Origin: Opitutales bacterium
GTDB taxonomy: Bacteria > Verrucomicrobiota > Verrucomicrobiia > Opitutales > Oceanipulchritudinaceae
DNA: 64,000 bases
Assembly: GCA_007133065.1 (NCBI GenBank)
Contig: SLNJ01000065.1
Location: forward strand, 1-64,000
Reading direction: 5' to 3'
The notes beneath the pieces are model-generated. The model saw only the letters and a list, made by a program, of their open reading frames with translations. It was not told the DNA's origin and made no database searches. Shown in pieces: positions 7,473 through 15,917 of the stretch. Position 1 is the stretch's first letter; every line of letters starts with the position of its first letter. The translations under genes and the position numbers were made by a program.

Positions 7473-8377
7473 ACGCACGGACAACAGCGCATCCGGTCGC
7501 CGATCGACTGCGGCCGCGCCGAACCGGGATTACCGGCATTTCGCTCGCGGCCACTGCCTTGATCGCCGGCGGATGCGCACCCGCGTGGGGCGAGGGCCAC
7601 GGACCGACGTTTGCACTCGCCACCCCGACCCTGACGCAGGGTCAATGGAGCAGCGACACCACGGCCCTCGTTTTGAGCACGACCGAGGGGGAGACGTTCA
7701 TGGCCGGACAGATGCTCGGCTACGGCATCACGGAAGACTGGGACGTGAGTTTGGCCGTCGGATCGCCGATGGTGAACCGTCGGCAGGCCATGCCGCGCAC
7801 GCGGGCCGGCAGCATGATGCTGACGACCGGCGACCAGGTCGAACTCACCACGCGCTGGCGGTTTCACCGGGAGGCGCCCGCGGTCGGCACGCGGCGAGAA
7901 AGCACACTGATCCTGGGGAGTTCGGCGCCGTACGACAGCCGGCCGAACGGCATGAAAATCGGTCCCTCCGCGCACATCGGAGCGGTGACCGGTTACGCGT
8001 CGCGAACCTGGTACTGGTGGCTCGGCGGCGGATTCCAACGCTACGCGGACCGCGGAGGCGACCGTCCCGGCGACCTGCCCTACCTCACCGCGACCGTAGC
8101 CTACCGTCCGCCAGCCTGGGCGGGGGACTTCCCCCAACCGGACTGGCGGGTGTTCATGGAAGCTGTGGCCGAATTTCCGCAGCGCAATCGAATGGACGGA
8201 GAGGCAGTCGCGGAGAGCGGCGGGCAGCGCGCTCTGATCGGGCCGACATTCCTCGGCCTCTTCGCCACCGGCTGGGGTGTTTCCGGCGGGATCATGTTTC
8301 CGGTACACCAGCGCCTCCACGGCGACCAGCCGCGGGAGAATCTGCGGGGGCGGATTGTTGCAACTTACTGGTTTTGA
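7469..8377 (+). CDS. Predicted outer-membrane/secreted protein of the metal module
   Basis: 302 aa from the ATG that overlaps the preceding stop (ATGA). The N-terminus has an arginine-rich stretch, a hydrophobic run GISLAATALIAGGC and then small residues, so it is exported; the Cys may be a non-ideal lipobox. The mature part alternates polar and aromatic residues, with strands such as TWYWWLGGGFQRY, and ends RIVATYWF, an aromatic C-terminus as in outer-membrane beta barrels. I do not recognise the family. Its position between a thiol protein and an HMA protein suggests a role in passage or binding of metal at the outer membrane. Confidence 0.55.
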   Translation: MNARTTAHPVADRLRPRRTGITGISLAATALIAGGCAPAWGEGHGPTFALATPTLTQGQWSSDTTALVLSTTEGETFMAGQMLGYGITEDWDVSLAVGSPMVNRRQAMPRTRAGSMMLTTGDQVELTTRWRFHREAPAVGTRRESTLILGSSAPYDSRPNGMKIGPSAHIGAVTGYASRTWYWWLGGGFQRYADRGGDRPGDLPYLTATVAYRPPAWAGDFPQPDWRVFMEAVAEFPQRNRMDGEAVAESGGQRALIGPTFLGLFATGWGVSGGIMFPVHQRLHGDQPRENLRGRIVATYWF

Positions 8378-8419
8378 AAGCAATGAAACCTGCGTGAACC
8401 CTTCAACGCCGGGAAGAGT

Positions 8420-8947
8420 ATGAACGGAATAGCCACAATACGATTTGGCGCCGCACGCGCCGCCGTAACCGCGGGATTGCTGAGTCTCGCCCTCAATGCA
8501 CCGGCCGAGGCGGAGCTTCTCGAACTCGATCAGACGATCTACGGCATGGACTGCGCGCCGTGTGCGATCGGCGTCGAGCGCCGGATTGCCGGTCTCGACG
8601 GAGTGAGCGAAGTCACCCTCAGCCTCAACAAAGGCAATGCGGTCGCCACATTCGAGCGCGACAACCGGATCACCCTGGAACAGATCCGCGAGGCGATTCG
8701 ACGCAACGCCTTCAACCCCCGCGAGGCTCGCATCACGGTCGGGGCAGAGATTGCCCTCGACGACGACGGACGGCGGGTTCTGGTCACCGGCGCAGGCGAA
8801 CGGTTTGTCCTCAAACCGGACGACGCGGCGCCGGAAGCCTTCAAACAACTCGACGCGGTCGGCGTGGGCGAGCGCGCCGTGGTGACCGGATCGGTTCCGG
8901 CCGGCAAGGAGGGTCCATGGACGCTCGCGGTCGCGGAGCTCCATTAG
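8420..8947 (+). CDS. Secreted heavy-metal-associated (HMA) domain protein, MerP-like
   Basis: 175 aa. A signal peptide (about residues 1-30, ending APAEA) precedes an HMA ferredoxin-like fold with the metal-binding motif GMDCAPC (C45 and C48) and the LDGVSEVTLSLNKGNAVATFE strand-helix pattern. Residues 100-175 form a second small domain (ITVGAEIALDDDGRRVLVTG), perhaps an OB-like segment, that is not part of classical MerP. The protein should bind Cu(I) or Hg(II)-like soft metals in the periplasm. It closes the module that begins with the permease at 5485. Confidence 0.78.
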   Translation: MNGIATIRFGAARAAVTAGLLSLALNAPAEAELLELDQTIYGMDCAPCAIGVERRIAGLDGVSEVTLSLNKGNAVATFERDNRITLEQIREAIRRNAFNPREARITVGAEIALDDDGRRVLVTGAGERFVLKPDDAAPEAFKQLDAVGVGERAVVTGSVPAGKEGPWTLAVAELH

Positions 8948-9070
8948 ATGTCCGAAGTCTTTTCCGGTACACCTACCAGCCCGGCAATCGCTCCTGTTTG
9001 AGGCTGCGGGCCGGGATCGCGGAGAAGTGTGGATCGCAGTGGACAAGCGTGGCATCCGAAACGGTTGCGG

Positions 9071-10264
9071 TCACGACCCGTCCCGCCGGAGCCGGCGCGG
9101 GTTCTCGTAGCCGTAGCGCTCCTCGGTGACGATTTCCAGGAGTTCGGGGATGCTCGGGCGGTCCCCCCAGAACGTGCCGATGTAGGAGAAGCGGACGATC
9201 CCCTCCCGGTCGATCACGACGGCGGCGGGCCGGTTGATCCACTCGGCGTGCACGGTGAACGCCATGGGGCGGATTCCGTAGCGCCCGCCGACGGCTGCGG
9301 CGCGGTCGGAGAGGTGGGACCACCAACGGCCCTTCATGTAGTCCTCATAGGTGGACTTCATGTTGAACCAGTACTCGGGCTGCATTTCCTGACCGGTCAT
9401 GACTCGCGAACGGAAGATATCGTGAGCCTGGAGCGTGGCGACCGTGATGCCGGCCTCTTCCCAGCGTTCCCGGTGTTCGATGAGGTCGTGAAATTCGTGG
9501 TGGCAGACCGGGCACCAGTCCGCGAAGATCCAGATGAGGACGACGGGGCCGTCTCCAAGGTGTTCGGAGAGGGTCCATTCATTGCCGTCGGTGTCGGCCA
9601 GGGTAAAATCCGGGGCGGTGCGACCGACTTGCACCGAGTTGAACGCCTCCAGGTCGAGCTGTTTCCAGGCATCGAGCAATTCCGGAGTGCGGCGCCTCTC
9701 ATTTTCGATCGCGTACGCCGCGACCTTCGCCTGGTGGCGCACGTCCTTGGATGCGTCCTCCTCGGTCGCTCTGCGCAGAGCGGCCGGCGCTTCGACCTCC
9801 GCGATCTCCCCGAGTGCGATCGCAGCGTGCGAGCGGACCACTTCGTCCGGATCCTCCGCCAGGATCCGGGTCAGGGCCGGCACGGCTTCGCGCGCCCCCA
9901 GAATCCCGAGCGCCGTTGCGGCCACGCTGCGCACGTGCGAATCTGCATCCTCCAGCGCGGCCAACATATCCGGGACGGCGTCCGGTCCGGCGCGAACGAG
10001 GTCGCGGATGGCGGTGACGCGGACGATGCCGTCGCGATCATCCAGATCGGCGACGCCATGCGTGTCGAGATCACGGTCGTAGGTGAATCCGTCCCGGATC
10101 GGGTGGAACTCGTGGGCGCGCACGGAATCGAAGATGGCGTCGGTGTGACGGGTGTTCATGTGTGAATCGTCAGGGTGAGCAGTCATAGTCAATATCAACA
10201 CCAGAGCGGCACACGGCCACACCGCTCTACAACGGATTCGCAATGTCGGGAACCGGGGCATCAA
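9071..10264 (-). CDS. Secreted HEAT-repeat / thioredoxin-fold (AhpC/TSA) fusion
   Basis: 397 aa. The start at 10264 gives a signal-like N-terminus (basic residues, then AVWPCAALVLILTMTA); an internal ATG at 10159 would remove it. Residues about 50-170 are HEAT-like helical repeats (GIVRVTAIRDLVRAG, VRSVAATALGILGA, VRSHAAIALGEIAE). From about 190 a redoxin domain follows: GRTAPDFTLADTDG, WIFADWCPVCHHEF with a CPVC pair, then PAAVVIDREGIVRFSYIG. The gene begins 6 nt after the stop of the peroxiredoxin-like gene, so they are cotranscribed. The fusion suggests a redox enzyme that is docked on a partner through its HEAT platform; partner unknown. Confidence 0.75.
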   Translation of the reverse strand: MMPRFPTLRIRCRAVWPCAALVLILTMTAHPDDSHMNTRHTDAIFDSVRAHEFHPIRDGFTYDRDLDTHGVADLDDRDGIVRVTAIRDLVRAGPDAVPDMLAALEDADSHVRSVAATALGILGAREAVPALTRILAEDPDEVVRSHAAIALGEIAEVEAPAALRRATEEDASKDVRHQAKVAAYAIENERRRTPELLDAWKQLDLEAFNSVQVGRTAPDFTLADTDGNEWTLSEHLGDGPVVLIWIFADWCPVCHHEFHDLIEHRERWEEAGITVATLQAHDIFRSRVMTGQEMQPEYWFNMKSTYEDYMKGRWWSHLSDRAAAVGGRYGIRPMAFTVHAEWINRPAAVVIDREGIVRFSYIGTFWGDRPSIPELLEIVTEERYGYENPRRLRRDGS

Positions 10265-10270
10265 TGTCGC

Positions 10271-10903
10271 TCAGCTCTTCTCCCGCAACGCCTCGTCGGC
10301 CGCATTCAGGAGTGCCTCGCCGGATATCCGTTCGCGGTAGTCCGGATTGTAATACCGAAACCGGATCACACCGTCGGCATCGATCAGGAAGACCGCCGGG
10401 ACCGGGAGCAGGCGATGGTCTTCCCCGGACGCGCTTTCGAGGTCGATCCCGTGGCCCTGCAGCATTTCAAACGTTTCGTCATCGACCCGGAAGGCCACGC
10501 CGAAGGATTTCGCGGCACGCATCGAGGCGTCGGAAAACAACCGGTAATCGAAATCCGATTCGCGCGTCGCCTCGGCGACCTTCTCGGGACGATCGGCCGA
10601 CAACGCGATAATCCCATACCCCAATTCCCGGAGGCGAGGCTCGACCTCGGCGAGACCGGAGAGTTGCGTGTTGCAGTACGGACACCATCCGCCGCGGTAG
10701 AAAACGAGCACCGTCGGTTCGCCGTCCATGATGTCTCTGAGCGGCACGGCAACGCCTTCCGGCGTCACGACCTCGACGGCCGGAACCGGATTCCCGGTTC
10801 CAATTGGATTCACATCCCCGGCATCTGACGGGATCGCGCCGGAGGATTGCGCGGCAAAGAGGATTACGGAAGAGAGGAAGCCGACATAAATAATCAATCG
10901 CAT
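10271..10903 (-). CDS. Exported AhpC/TSA-family peroxiredoxin-like protein
   Basis: 210 aa from ATG 10903, which gives a signal peptide (MRLIIYVGFLSSVILFAAQSSGA). A redoxin core follows: GNPVPAVEVVTPEG, VLVFYRGGWCPYCNTQLSGL with a C-P-Y-C pair, then GIIALSADRPEK and LLPVPAVFLIDADGVIRFRYYN. The WCPYC active site is like thioredoxin-like peroxidases (bacterioferritin-comigratory type) rather than the single Cys of typical AhpC. The open frame extends a further 318 nt upstream but that part is proline/arginine-rich and unlike protein. It leads the two-gene redox operon with the HEAT fusion. Confidence 0.78.
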   Translation of the reverse strand: MRLIIYVGFLSSVILFAAQSSGAIPSDAGDVNPIGTGNPVPAVEVVTPEGVAVPLRDIMDGEPTVLVFYRGGWCPYCNTQLSGLAEVEPRLRELGYGIIALSADRPEKVAEATRESDFDYRLFSDASMRAAKSFGVAFRVDDETFEMLQGHGIDLESASGEDHRLLPVPAVFLIDADGVIRFRYYNPDYRERISGEALLNAADEALREKS

Positions 10904-11286
10904 ATCAGCATGAGACCATCGGCCATGAGAATTATTCCCGGGCCGGGCCGCCACAACCGGTGGATCGGGAGCCGGAGGTGAAGTCGAGTCCTGGGAGGGC
11001 GGAGACGATCCTGCGCGCCGCGGCGGGTCCGGCTCGACCGCCCGCTCCACCGGTACGAGGCTGTCACGCCTCCGCCGTCCGCCCACGGGCTTAATCGATC
11101 CGAATCCTGGCGTCTTTGCGTCTTGAGAGACCTGCCCGCCGTAGCCTTGCAGGCGAAGGCTGGGAGCGGGCGTGAGATTCACTTCAGTCCATTGGCTTCC
11201 GCGTCTCAGCCGTAGAGTCATGCGGCCACCTGCAATACGGACAGGCGGGGAGGCTGTCCCTTCAGATTGGCATGCATACCCACCAT
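10904..11286. other. Intergenic region, no gene supported
   Basis: 383 bp between the peroxiredoxin-like start and the TonB-receptor stop. It contains no convincing gene. A weak stem (around 11239-11260, GGACAG...CTGTCC, no T-run) lies just past the receptor stop. Around 11128-11165 is a GC-rich CCGCCGTAGCC segment of the kind often found as noncoding filler in this phylum. The promoter of the redox operon should lie near 10904-10960, but no strong boxes are evident. Confidence 0.45.
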
Positions 11287-13488
11287 CTAGAACGCGATGT
11301 CCACCGAAACGATCAGGTTCCGGCCCGCGTGCGGGGCGAGGTCGCGCATGAAGGACGTGGCTTCGCGCGCCTCGCGGTCGAGCAGGTTCTCAACGCGGGC
11401 GGAGAAGTCGACGCTCCAGTTGTCGCGGTGAATCGTTCGGCCGAGTAGCAGGTCGATCATCGCGTACCCGGGCGTGATACTCTCCGCGCCGGGAACCCGG
11501 CTCTGCCGGAATTGATACCGGTAGCGCGCGCCCGCCGTCCAATCGGCAAACGCGTATTCCAGAGCGCCGCTCATGCGCAGCGGCGGAATCCGAGCCAACG
11601 GCTCACGGGTCCGGCGGTCCCGGGCTTCGACGTAGTCCGCCCGCAAGATCAGATCGAGCCGCTCGAGGGGATCGGCGAGGAGGTGTACCACGGCCTCGGT
11701 TTCAAATCCGTAGTAATTCGCCTCGCTCAAAACGAATCGCGTCACCGGGAGAAATGCGGTCTCCTCCCCGCGATCCCGCCGCTCCTCGAGGAACCGCTCG
11801 TCGACCTGTCCCGGCGGGACCACGTCAAACGATCCATCGACGTTCTCAAACGCGAGTTCACCCGTCCGCTGCAGCTGGATGAAGTCGTCGAATCGAACGA
11901 AGAAGACGGCGCTCTCCCACCGGACCCGGGGCGTCCGGCCGCGGACCCCCAGATCGATCCCCCACGCCTCTTCCCGGCTGAAGTCGCCGGTCTCGACGTG
12001 GTCGCTGATCTCGTATGCAAAGGTGCCGACATGCGGACCGTCCGCGTACAGCTCCTGCGCGTTCGGCAACCGTTGCGTGTAGTTCGCCGCCACATTGAGG
12101 CGCAAACCGTCTCGGAGCGGCCAGACCACGCCACCCGAAACACTCCCACCCGTCTTGTGGAACGGTTCGGGGATCGAGTCGCGTCCCTCGATGTCGTCCC
12201 GCTCGTACCGCTCGGGCCGGATCTCCTGGCGCTCGATCCGGCCGCCGAACTGCACGACGGCGCGCTCCAGATCCCACTCCTCAAACGCGAATATCGCGCC
12301 CTTGTTCGTCTCGGTCGGGCGGAGGAAGGCCTCGTCCCCGGTCGCCTCGAACAGACTGCGGCTGTACTGCAACCCCCACGCCCCCTCGATTGCACCGATC
12401 GGACGGTGCATCAGTTCGAGCCGCGCTTCGAACGCGTCGTTGCGAAAATACGTCGCCGGCACGCCGTCCTCCAGCTCGGCGTGCTCGTAATCGCTGTAGC
12501 CGAACCGCAGCGTCGCCTTCTCGATCAGTCCGGCGTCGATCTCCAGGCCCGCGCGAGCATCGAACCGCCACTGCTCCAAGTCGATCATCACCAGGTCGTC
12601 CAAAGTCCGCTCGACCAGCAGTTCGTTGTCCGGTCCGATTCCGGTCAACTCCTCCTCCACCTCGCGCCCGATGCCGTACTGCATCTCGAACCGCGTCACA
12701 GCGCCGCCCGCAAACCCGTGGTCGAACAGACGCGAGAGCCCCGCGGTCCACTGATCGCTGTCCACAAAGCTGTGGAAGAGGCGTCCGGGCTCCTGCTGCA
12801 CCTGCAATTCCGGGTCCCGCGCTGCAAATCCGGGAATCCGCTGGTCGCCGTGCCGCCGAACCAGCCCGGCCGACTGCCAGACCCAAGACGCACCGGCCGG
12901 CCCGCCCAGATTGCCGCGGCCCGTCCAGCCATCCGCCGCCGCGGTAAAAACCCCGCCCAGACCGCCCCCGACCCGCTCCGGCGCCTCCCGCGGAACCCGG
13001 CCGTCGATCACATTCACCACCCCGCCGACCGCATTGCTCCCGTACAGGAGCGTCGCCGGCCCGCGCAAGATCTCGATCCGCTCCACCAGCAACGGCTCCG
13101 CGGTCACCGCGTGATCCAGGCTCCCGACCGACGCATCGAGCGTGCCGATCCCATCCGCGAGAACGCGGATCCGGTCGTTGCTGAACCCGCGGATGATCGG
13201 GCGACTCGCCCCCGGGAAATAGTGCGTCGCGGATACCCCGGCCAACCCGTCGAGCGTCGCCCCCAGCGACACCGCCATCCGCTCCTCCAACTCCCTGCCG
13301 GCAACAATCGAGGTCGGTTGCGCGTAGTCTGTTGACGCCCGCGCGAGGGGAAGCGAACGAACCTCGTACGCCGCCAGTTCCACCTCCGGATACCCGTCCT
13401 CGGCCGATGCAACGGCGTTGAACCCCGACGCAAACACTGCTCCAAGCAACACACCACACACCGTTTGAATCGCGCATTTTCTCTGCAT
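11287..13488 (-). CDS. TonB-dependent outer-membrane receptor, ZnuD-like
   Basis: 733 aa from ATG 13488, which gives a signal peptide (MQRKCAIQTVCGVLLGAVFASG). Plug domain: RELEERMAVSLGATLDGLAGV, RPIIRGFSNDRIRVLADGIG, then LDASVGSLDHAVTAEPLLVERIEILRGPATLLYGSNAVGGVVNVID, which closely follows the ZnuD-type zinc/haem receptor pattern. The beta-barrel fills the rest and ends NLIVSVDIAF with the terminal Phe of outer-membrane proteins. It would import a chelated metal using TonB energy; zinc is the best guess from plug similarity. Upstream lies an AT-rich stretch with a small dyad that could be a Zur/Fur-type operator. Confidence 0.85.
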   Translation of the reverse strand: MQRKCAIQTVCGVLLGAVFASGFNAVASAEDGYPEVELAAYEVRSLPLARASTDYAQPTSIVAGRELEERMAVSLGATLDGLAGVSATHYFPGASRPIIRGFSNDRIRVLADGIGTLDASVGSLDHAVTAEPLLVERIEILRGPATLLYGSNAVGGVVNVIDGRVPREAPERVGGGLGGVFTAAADGWTGRGNLGGPAGASWVWQSAGLVRRHGDQRIPGFAARDPELQVQQEPGRLFHSFVDSDQWTAGLSRLFDHGFAGGAVTRFEMQYGIGREVEEELTGIGPDNELLVERTLDDLVMIDLEQWRFDARAGLEIDAGLIEKATLRFGYSDYEHAELEDGVPATYFRNDAFEARLELMHRPIGAIEGAWGLQYSRSLFEATGDEAFLRPTETNKGAIFAFEEWDLERAVVQFGGRIERQEIRPERYERDDIEGRDSIPEPFHKTGGSVSGGVVWPLRDGLRLNVAANYTQRLPNAQELYADGPHVGTFAYEISDHVETGDFSREEAWGIDLGVRGRTPRVRWESAVFFVRFDDFIQLQRTGELAFENVDGSFDVVPPGQVDERFLEERRDRGEETAFLPVTRFVLSEANYYGFETEAVVHLLADPLERLDLILRADYVEARDRRTREPLARIPPLRMSGALEYAFADWTAGARYRYQFRQSRVPGAESITPGYAMIDLLLGRTIHRDNWSVDFSARVENLLDREAREATSFMRDLAPHAGRNLIVSVDIAF

Positions 13489-13533
13489 GCACCAGGCGAA
13501 TACGAAACATATTGGCAATGTCAACGAATTTAT

Positions 13534-13547
13534 TTTGAATTCTCAAA
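13534..13547 (-). promoter_or_regulatory. AT-rich dyad upstream of the TonB receptor
   Basis: TTTGA-ATTC-TCAAA forms a 14-bp dyad 46 nt upstream of the receptor start, within an AT-rich island. Zinc and iron receptors are usually controlled by Zur/Fur repressors that bind AT-rich dyads, so this is a candidate operator. It does not match a textbook Fur or Zur box closely. Confidence 0.3.
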
Positions 13548-13675
13548 TTATACTCCTCGATAGCCCGTATTGCAATTCAGATCGGCCGCGGCCGCCGCCG
13601 GGGTTGATGAGCGAATGGCACGGAGGGGTTGCGGGGGTAAATCGGCAGCAGGCATGTGGCTGAGCGCTATTGGGG

Positions 13676-13885
13676 CAAGTGCCCTGTTGGCGGCCTGTCG
13701 GAGCAAGTCCCGCCTTCCTCCTTCGCAAGGCCTACCAGCCTCCGTCCTTCGGGACTACGGCCGACGAGACGGCGGACATGTCAGGTGGTTTTGGAGCTCA
13801 AGTGGGGCCGCATGAATCAATTCGGCAGGCTCATGACAGGTGCGGAACTTGCTCCAACGATCGCCCCCTGATGAAATGGCCCTGG
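13676..13885 (+). repeat. Decayed copy of the MITE-like element found at 47377
   Basis: Two blocks match the intact element in reverse orientation: about 13676-13702 (from CAAGTGCCCTGTTGGCGGCC) and about 13784-13885 (from GGTTTTGGAGCTCAAGTGG to the end AAATGGCCCTGG). Between them lie about 80 bp instead of about 15 bp, containing palindromic CCTCCGTCCTTCGGGACTACGG-type filler. The right 22-bp terminal repeat is at 13864-13885 with a few changes; the left one is not recognisable. The remaining gap (13548-13675 and 13886-14001) holds no gene I can support. Confidence 0.75.
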
Positions 13886-14001
13886 CTGCCGCGCGATCTG
13901 CTTCAGTTTTGCCTCGCTCCATCGCGTGGCAAAGTTTATCAAAGCAACCTACGATTGCGTCCGGCTCCGAACGCCGTGCCCCCCGCACGCACGAAATCCA
14001 C

Positions 14002-15768
14002 GTGAACAGACTCAAACCAGCCGATTTCAAAACACTCCTGCGCCCGGGTCGCCGCATATTCATCGGCGGCGGTGCGGCCTGTCCGCGCGGCCTGCTCGAC
14101 CTCGGCCGCCCGGCTCTGCTCGAGAGCTACGATATCGAGATGGTCCACGGCTCCCTCCTGGGGCCGCCGCCATGGGGCGACCCGGAGTTTGCCGCGGCGC
14201 TGCACAGCATTCGCTTGGGATACCATCCCGACGCCGAGGATTACATTCCGGTCCGAGCTTCGGAGGTCCCTTCGCTTTTCCGGGAAGGATGGATGGCCCT
14301 GGATTGCGCGATGGTCATGGTCGCCCCTCCCGATCCGCTGGGCTATTGCTCACTCGGCGTGCAGGTGGAAGCGAGCCATGCGGCCTGCAGGCGGTCGACA
14401 CTCGTGATCGCCCAGATCAATCCCCAGATGCCGCGAACCGCCGGAGGCGGATTCGTTCACGTCTCGCAGATCGCTTACGCGCTGGAGGCGGACGATCTCC
14501 TGCCCGAAGCGCTCGCCGCCCCCCCCTCGTTCGATCTCCAGACGATCGGAAAGTTTGCGGCTGAGTGGATTGCGGACGGGGCCACCCTCCACGCCGACAT
14601 CCAACCCGCCGCGCAAGCGGTGCTCGACCAGCTGCATGGCCATCGCCGCCTGGGAGTGCACACGCATACGATATCAGACGCCTTTCAACGACTGATCACC
14701 TCGGGGGCCGCCGACAACTCCCGCAAGTCCGGACTCGCAGGGCAATCCGTGGGAACCCGCTGTCTGGGGAGTCGATCGCTCTACACGTTTGTACACAACA
14801 ACCCGCACATCGGCCTCTTCCCGGCGGAACAGGCCTGCGATCCGCGCACCGTGGCGAGCCAGCCGGACATCACATGCATCCATAGTCCGGATACCGTTTC
14901 GCTCGGAGGCGAGGCGTCTCTTCCCTTCACCGACGACTATCTGCTCGGCGCGGCCCAGCGCAGCGACGGCATGATCCTCGCGTGCCTTCCAGCGACCGGC
15001 GAAGGCGGCGGCGACTCCCGGATCCTTCCCGAACTCACGAAACACGGGGCTACATACCTGCCCGACGCAATCGTTACGGAGCACGGCGCCGCCCTGCTCA
15101 AGGGACGCAGCGTGCGGGAGAAGGCCCAGGAGATTCTCCGCGTCGTCGACCCGGCCCACCGGGATGGTCTGCTCGAAGCGGCGCGCGCCCGCAACCTGCT
15201 CCCCGCTTACTGGTCACTTCCCCCGCCCTACGATCCAGAACAGGGAGGGTTCCGCGATCGCCGCGTTCACCTGCGCGATGGCGTCTACCTGATGCGCCTG
15301 CTCACGGCGGCCGACGAAGGTCGCCTTCAGGAGTTCTTCTACTCGCACACCGAGGAGACCGTGCACCAGCGATACGGATTTACCTTGCGTCGGATGACAC
15401 GGCAGCGCGCCTTTGAGTTGGTGAGCGTCGATCAGAATCGGGATCTTGCGCTGGGGATCTTCGAGACGCACGGCCCCCGACAGGTGCTGCATGCGGTTGG
15501 CCGCTACTACCTTGACCCGAACGAACGCAACGCCGAGGTCGCCTTCGTTACCCGGGAAACCAAACGCCGGACCGGCATGGCCCAAACACTGCTGCAAGCC
15601 CTGATCGAGACGGCCCGCAACCGAGGCCTCGACTCGCTTTGGGGCCAGGTCGACCGGGACAATATCCCGATGCTCCGCACGTTTCAGAAATTCGGCGCCC
15701 GGACCGAAGACGCAGAGGAAGGCGGGAGCCTCAAAACGATCATCGCCCTCGAAAACCAGCCCGCATAG
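14002..15768 (+). CDS. Acetyl-CoA hydrolase/transferase-GNAT fusion
   Basis: 588 aa from GTG 14002 (NRLKPADFKTLLRPG). The open frame continues upstream into the repeat, so the start is uncertain. Residues about 1-420 are a class I CoA-transferase of the acetyl-CoA hydrolase/4-hydroxybutyrate CoA-transferase type: RRIFIGGGAACPRGLL, VMVAPPDPLGYCSLGV, VIAQINPQMPRTAGGGFVHVS, GGEASLPFTDDYLLGAAQRSDG, GATYLPDAIVTEHGAALLKG. Residues about 430-588 are a GNAT acetyltransferase (VAFVTRETKRRTGMAQTLLQALIETARNRG, the acetyl-CoA loop region). Such bifunctional proteins are annotated in other bacteria. The fusion suggests CoA-thioester supply or sensing coupled to acetylation; substrates are unknown. Confidence 0.8.
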   Translation: MNRLKPADFKTLLRPGRRIFIGGGAACPRGLLDLGRPALLESYDIEMVHGSLLGPPPWGDPEFAAALHSIRLGYHPDAEDYIPVRASEVPSLFREGWMALDCAMVMVAPPDPLGYCSLGVQVEASHAACRRSTLVIAQINPQMPRTAGGGFVHVSQIAYALEADDLLPEALAAPPSFDLQTIGKFAAEWIADGATLHADIQPAAQAVLDQLHGHRRLGVHTHTISDAFQRLITSGAADNSRKSGLAGQSVGTRCLGSRSLYTFVHNNPHIGLFPAEQACDPRTVASQPDITCIHSPDTVSLGGEASLPFTDDYLLGAAQRSDGMILACLPATGEGGGDSRILPELTKHGATYLPDAIVTEHGAALLKGRSVREKAQEILRVVDPAHRDGLLEAARARNLLPAYWSLPPPYDPEQGGFRDRRVHLRDGVYLMRLLTAADEGRLQEFFYSHTEETVHQRYGFTLRRMTRQRAFELVSVDQNRDLALGIFETHGPRQVLHAVGRYYLDPNERNAEVAFVTRETKRRTGMAQTLLQALIETARNRGLDSLWGQVDRDNIPMLRTFQKFGARTEDAEEGGSLKTIIALENQPA

Positions 15769-15917
15769 CTTACATCATTCGTCGCGAGCGTTCGGAGACG
15801 CAGCGTCGGAGCCGGAGGGACACCGGTCGCACCTTTTTCCGCCGCGCAAACCGAAACGGACTCAATCGTCCTGCTTGCCGGTTGACGTTTCGGGATTGCC
15901 GGCTTTGGATCTGCACC

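Noticed and set aside
7367-9055. Open frame of 562 codons on the minus strand
   Set aside because: Opposes the thioredoxin-like, exported and HMA genes, which have coherent motifs and overlapping starts/stops in the plus direction.
11512-13335. Long open frame (607 codons) on the plus strand
   Set aside because: It is exactly antisense to the TonB receptor, whose protein sequence is a full family match. Antisense frames of this length are common at high GC.
13840-14001. Long N-terminal extension of the CoA-transferase frame
   Set aside because: It begins within the MITE-like repeat and shows no conserved sequence; the GTG at 14002 gives a sensible domain start. The extension remains possible and is mentioned as a finding.
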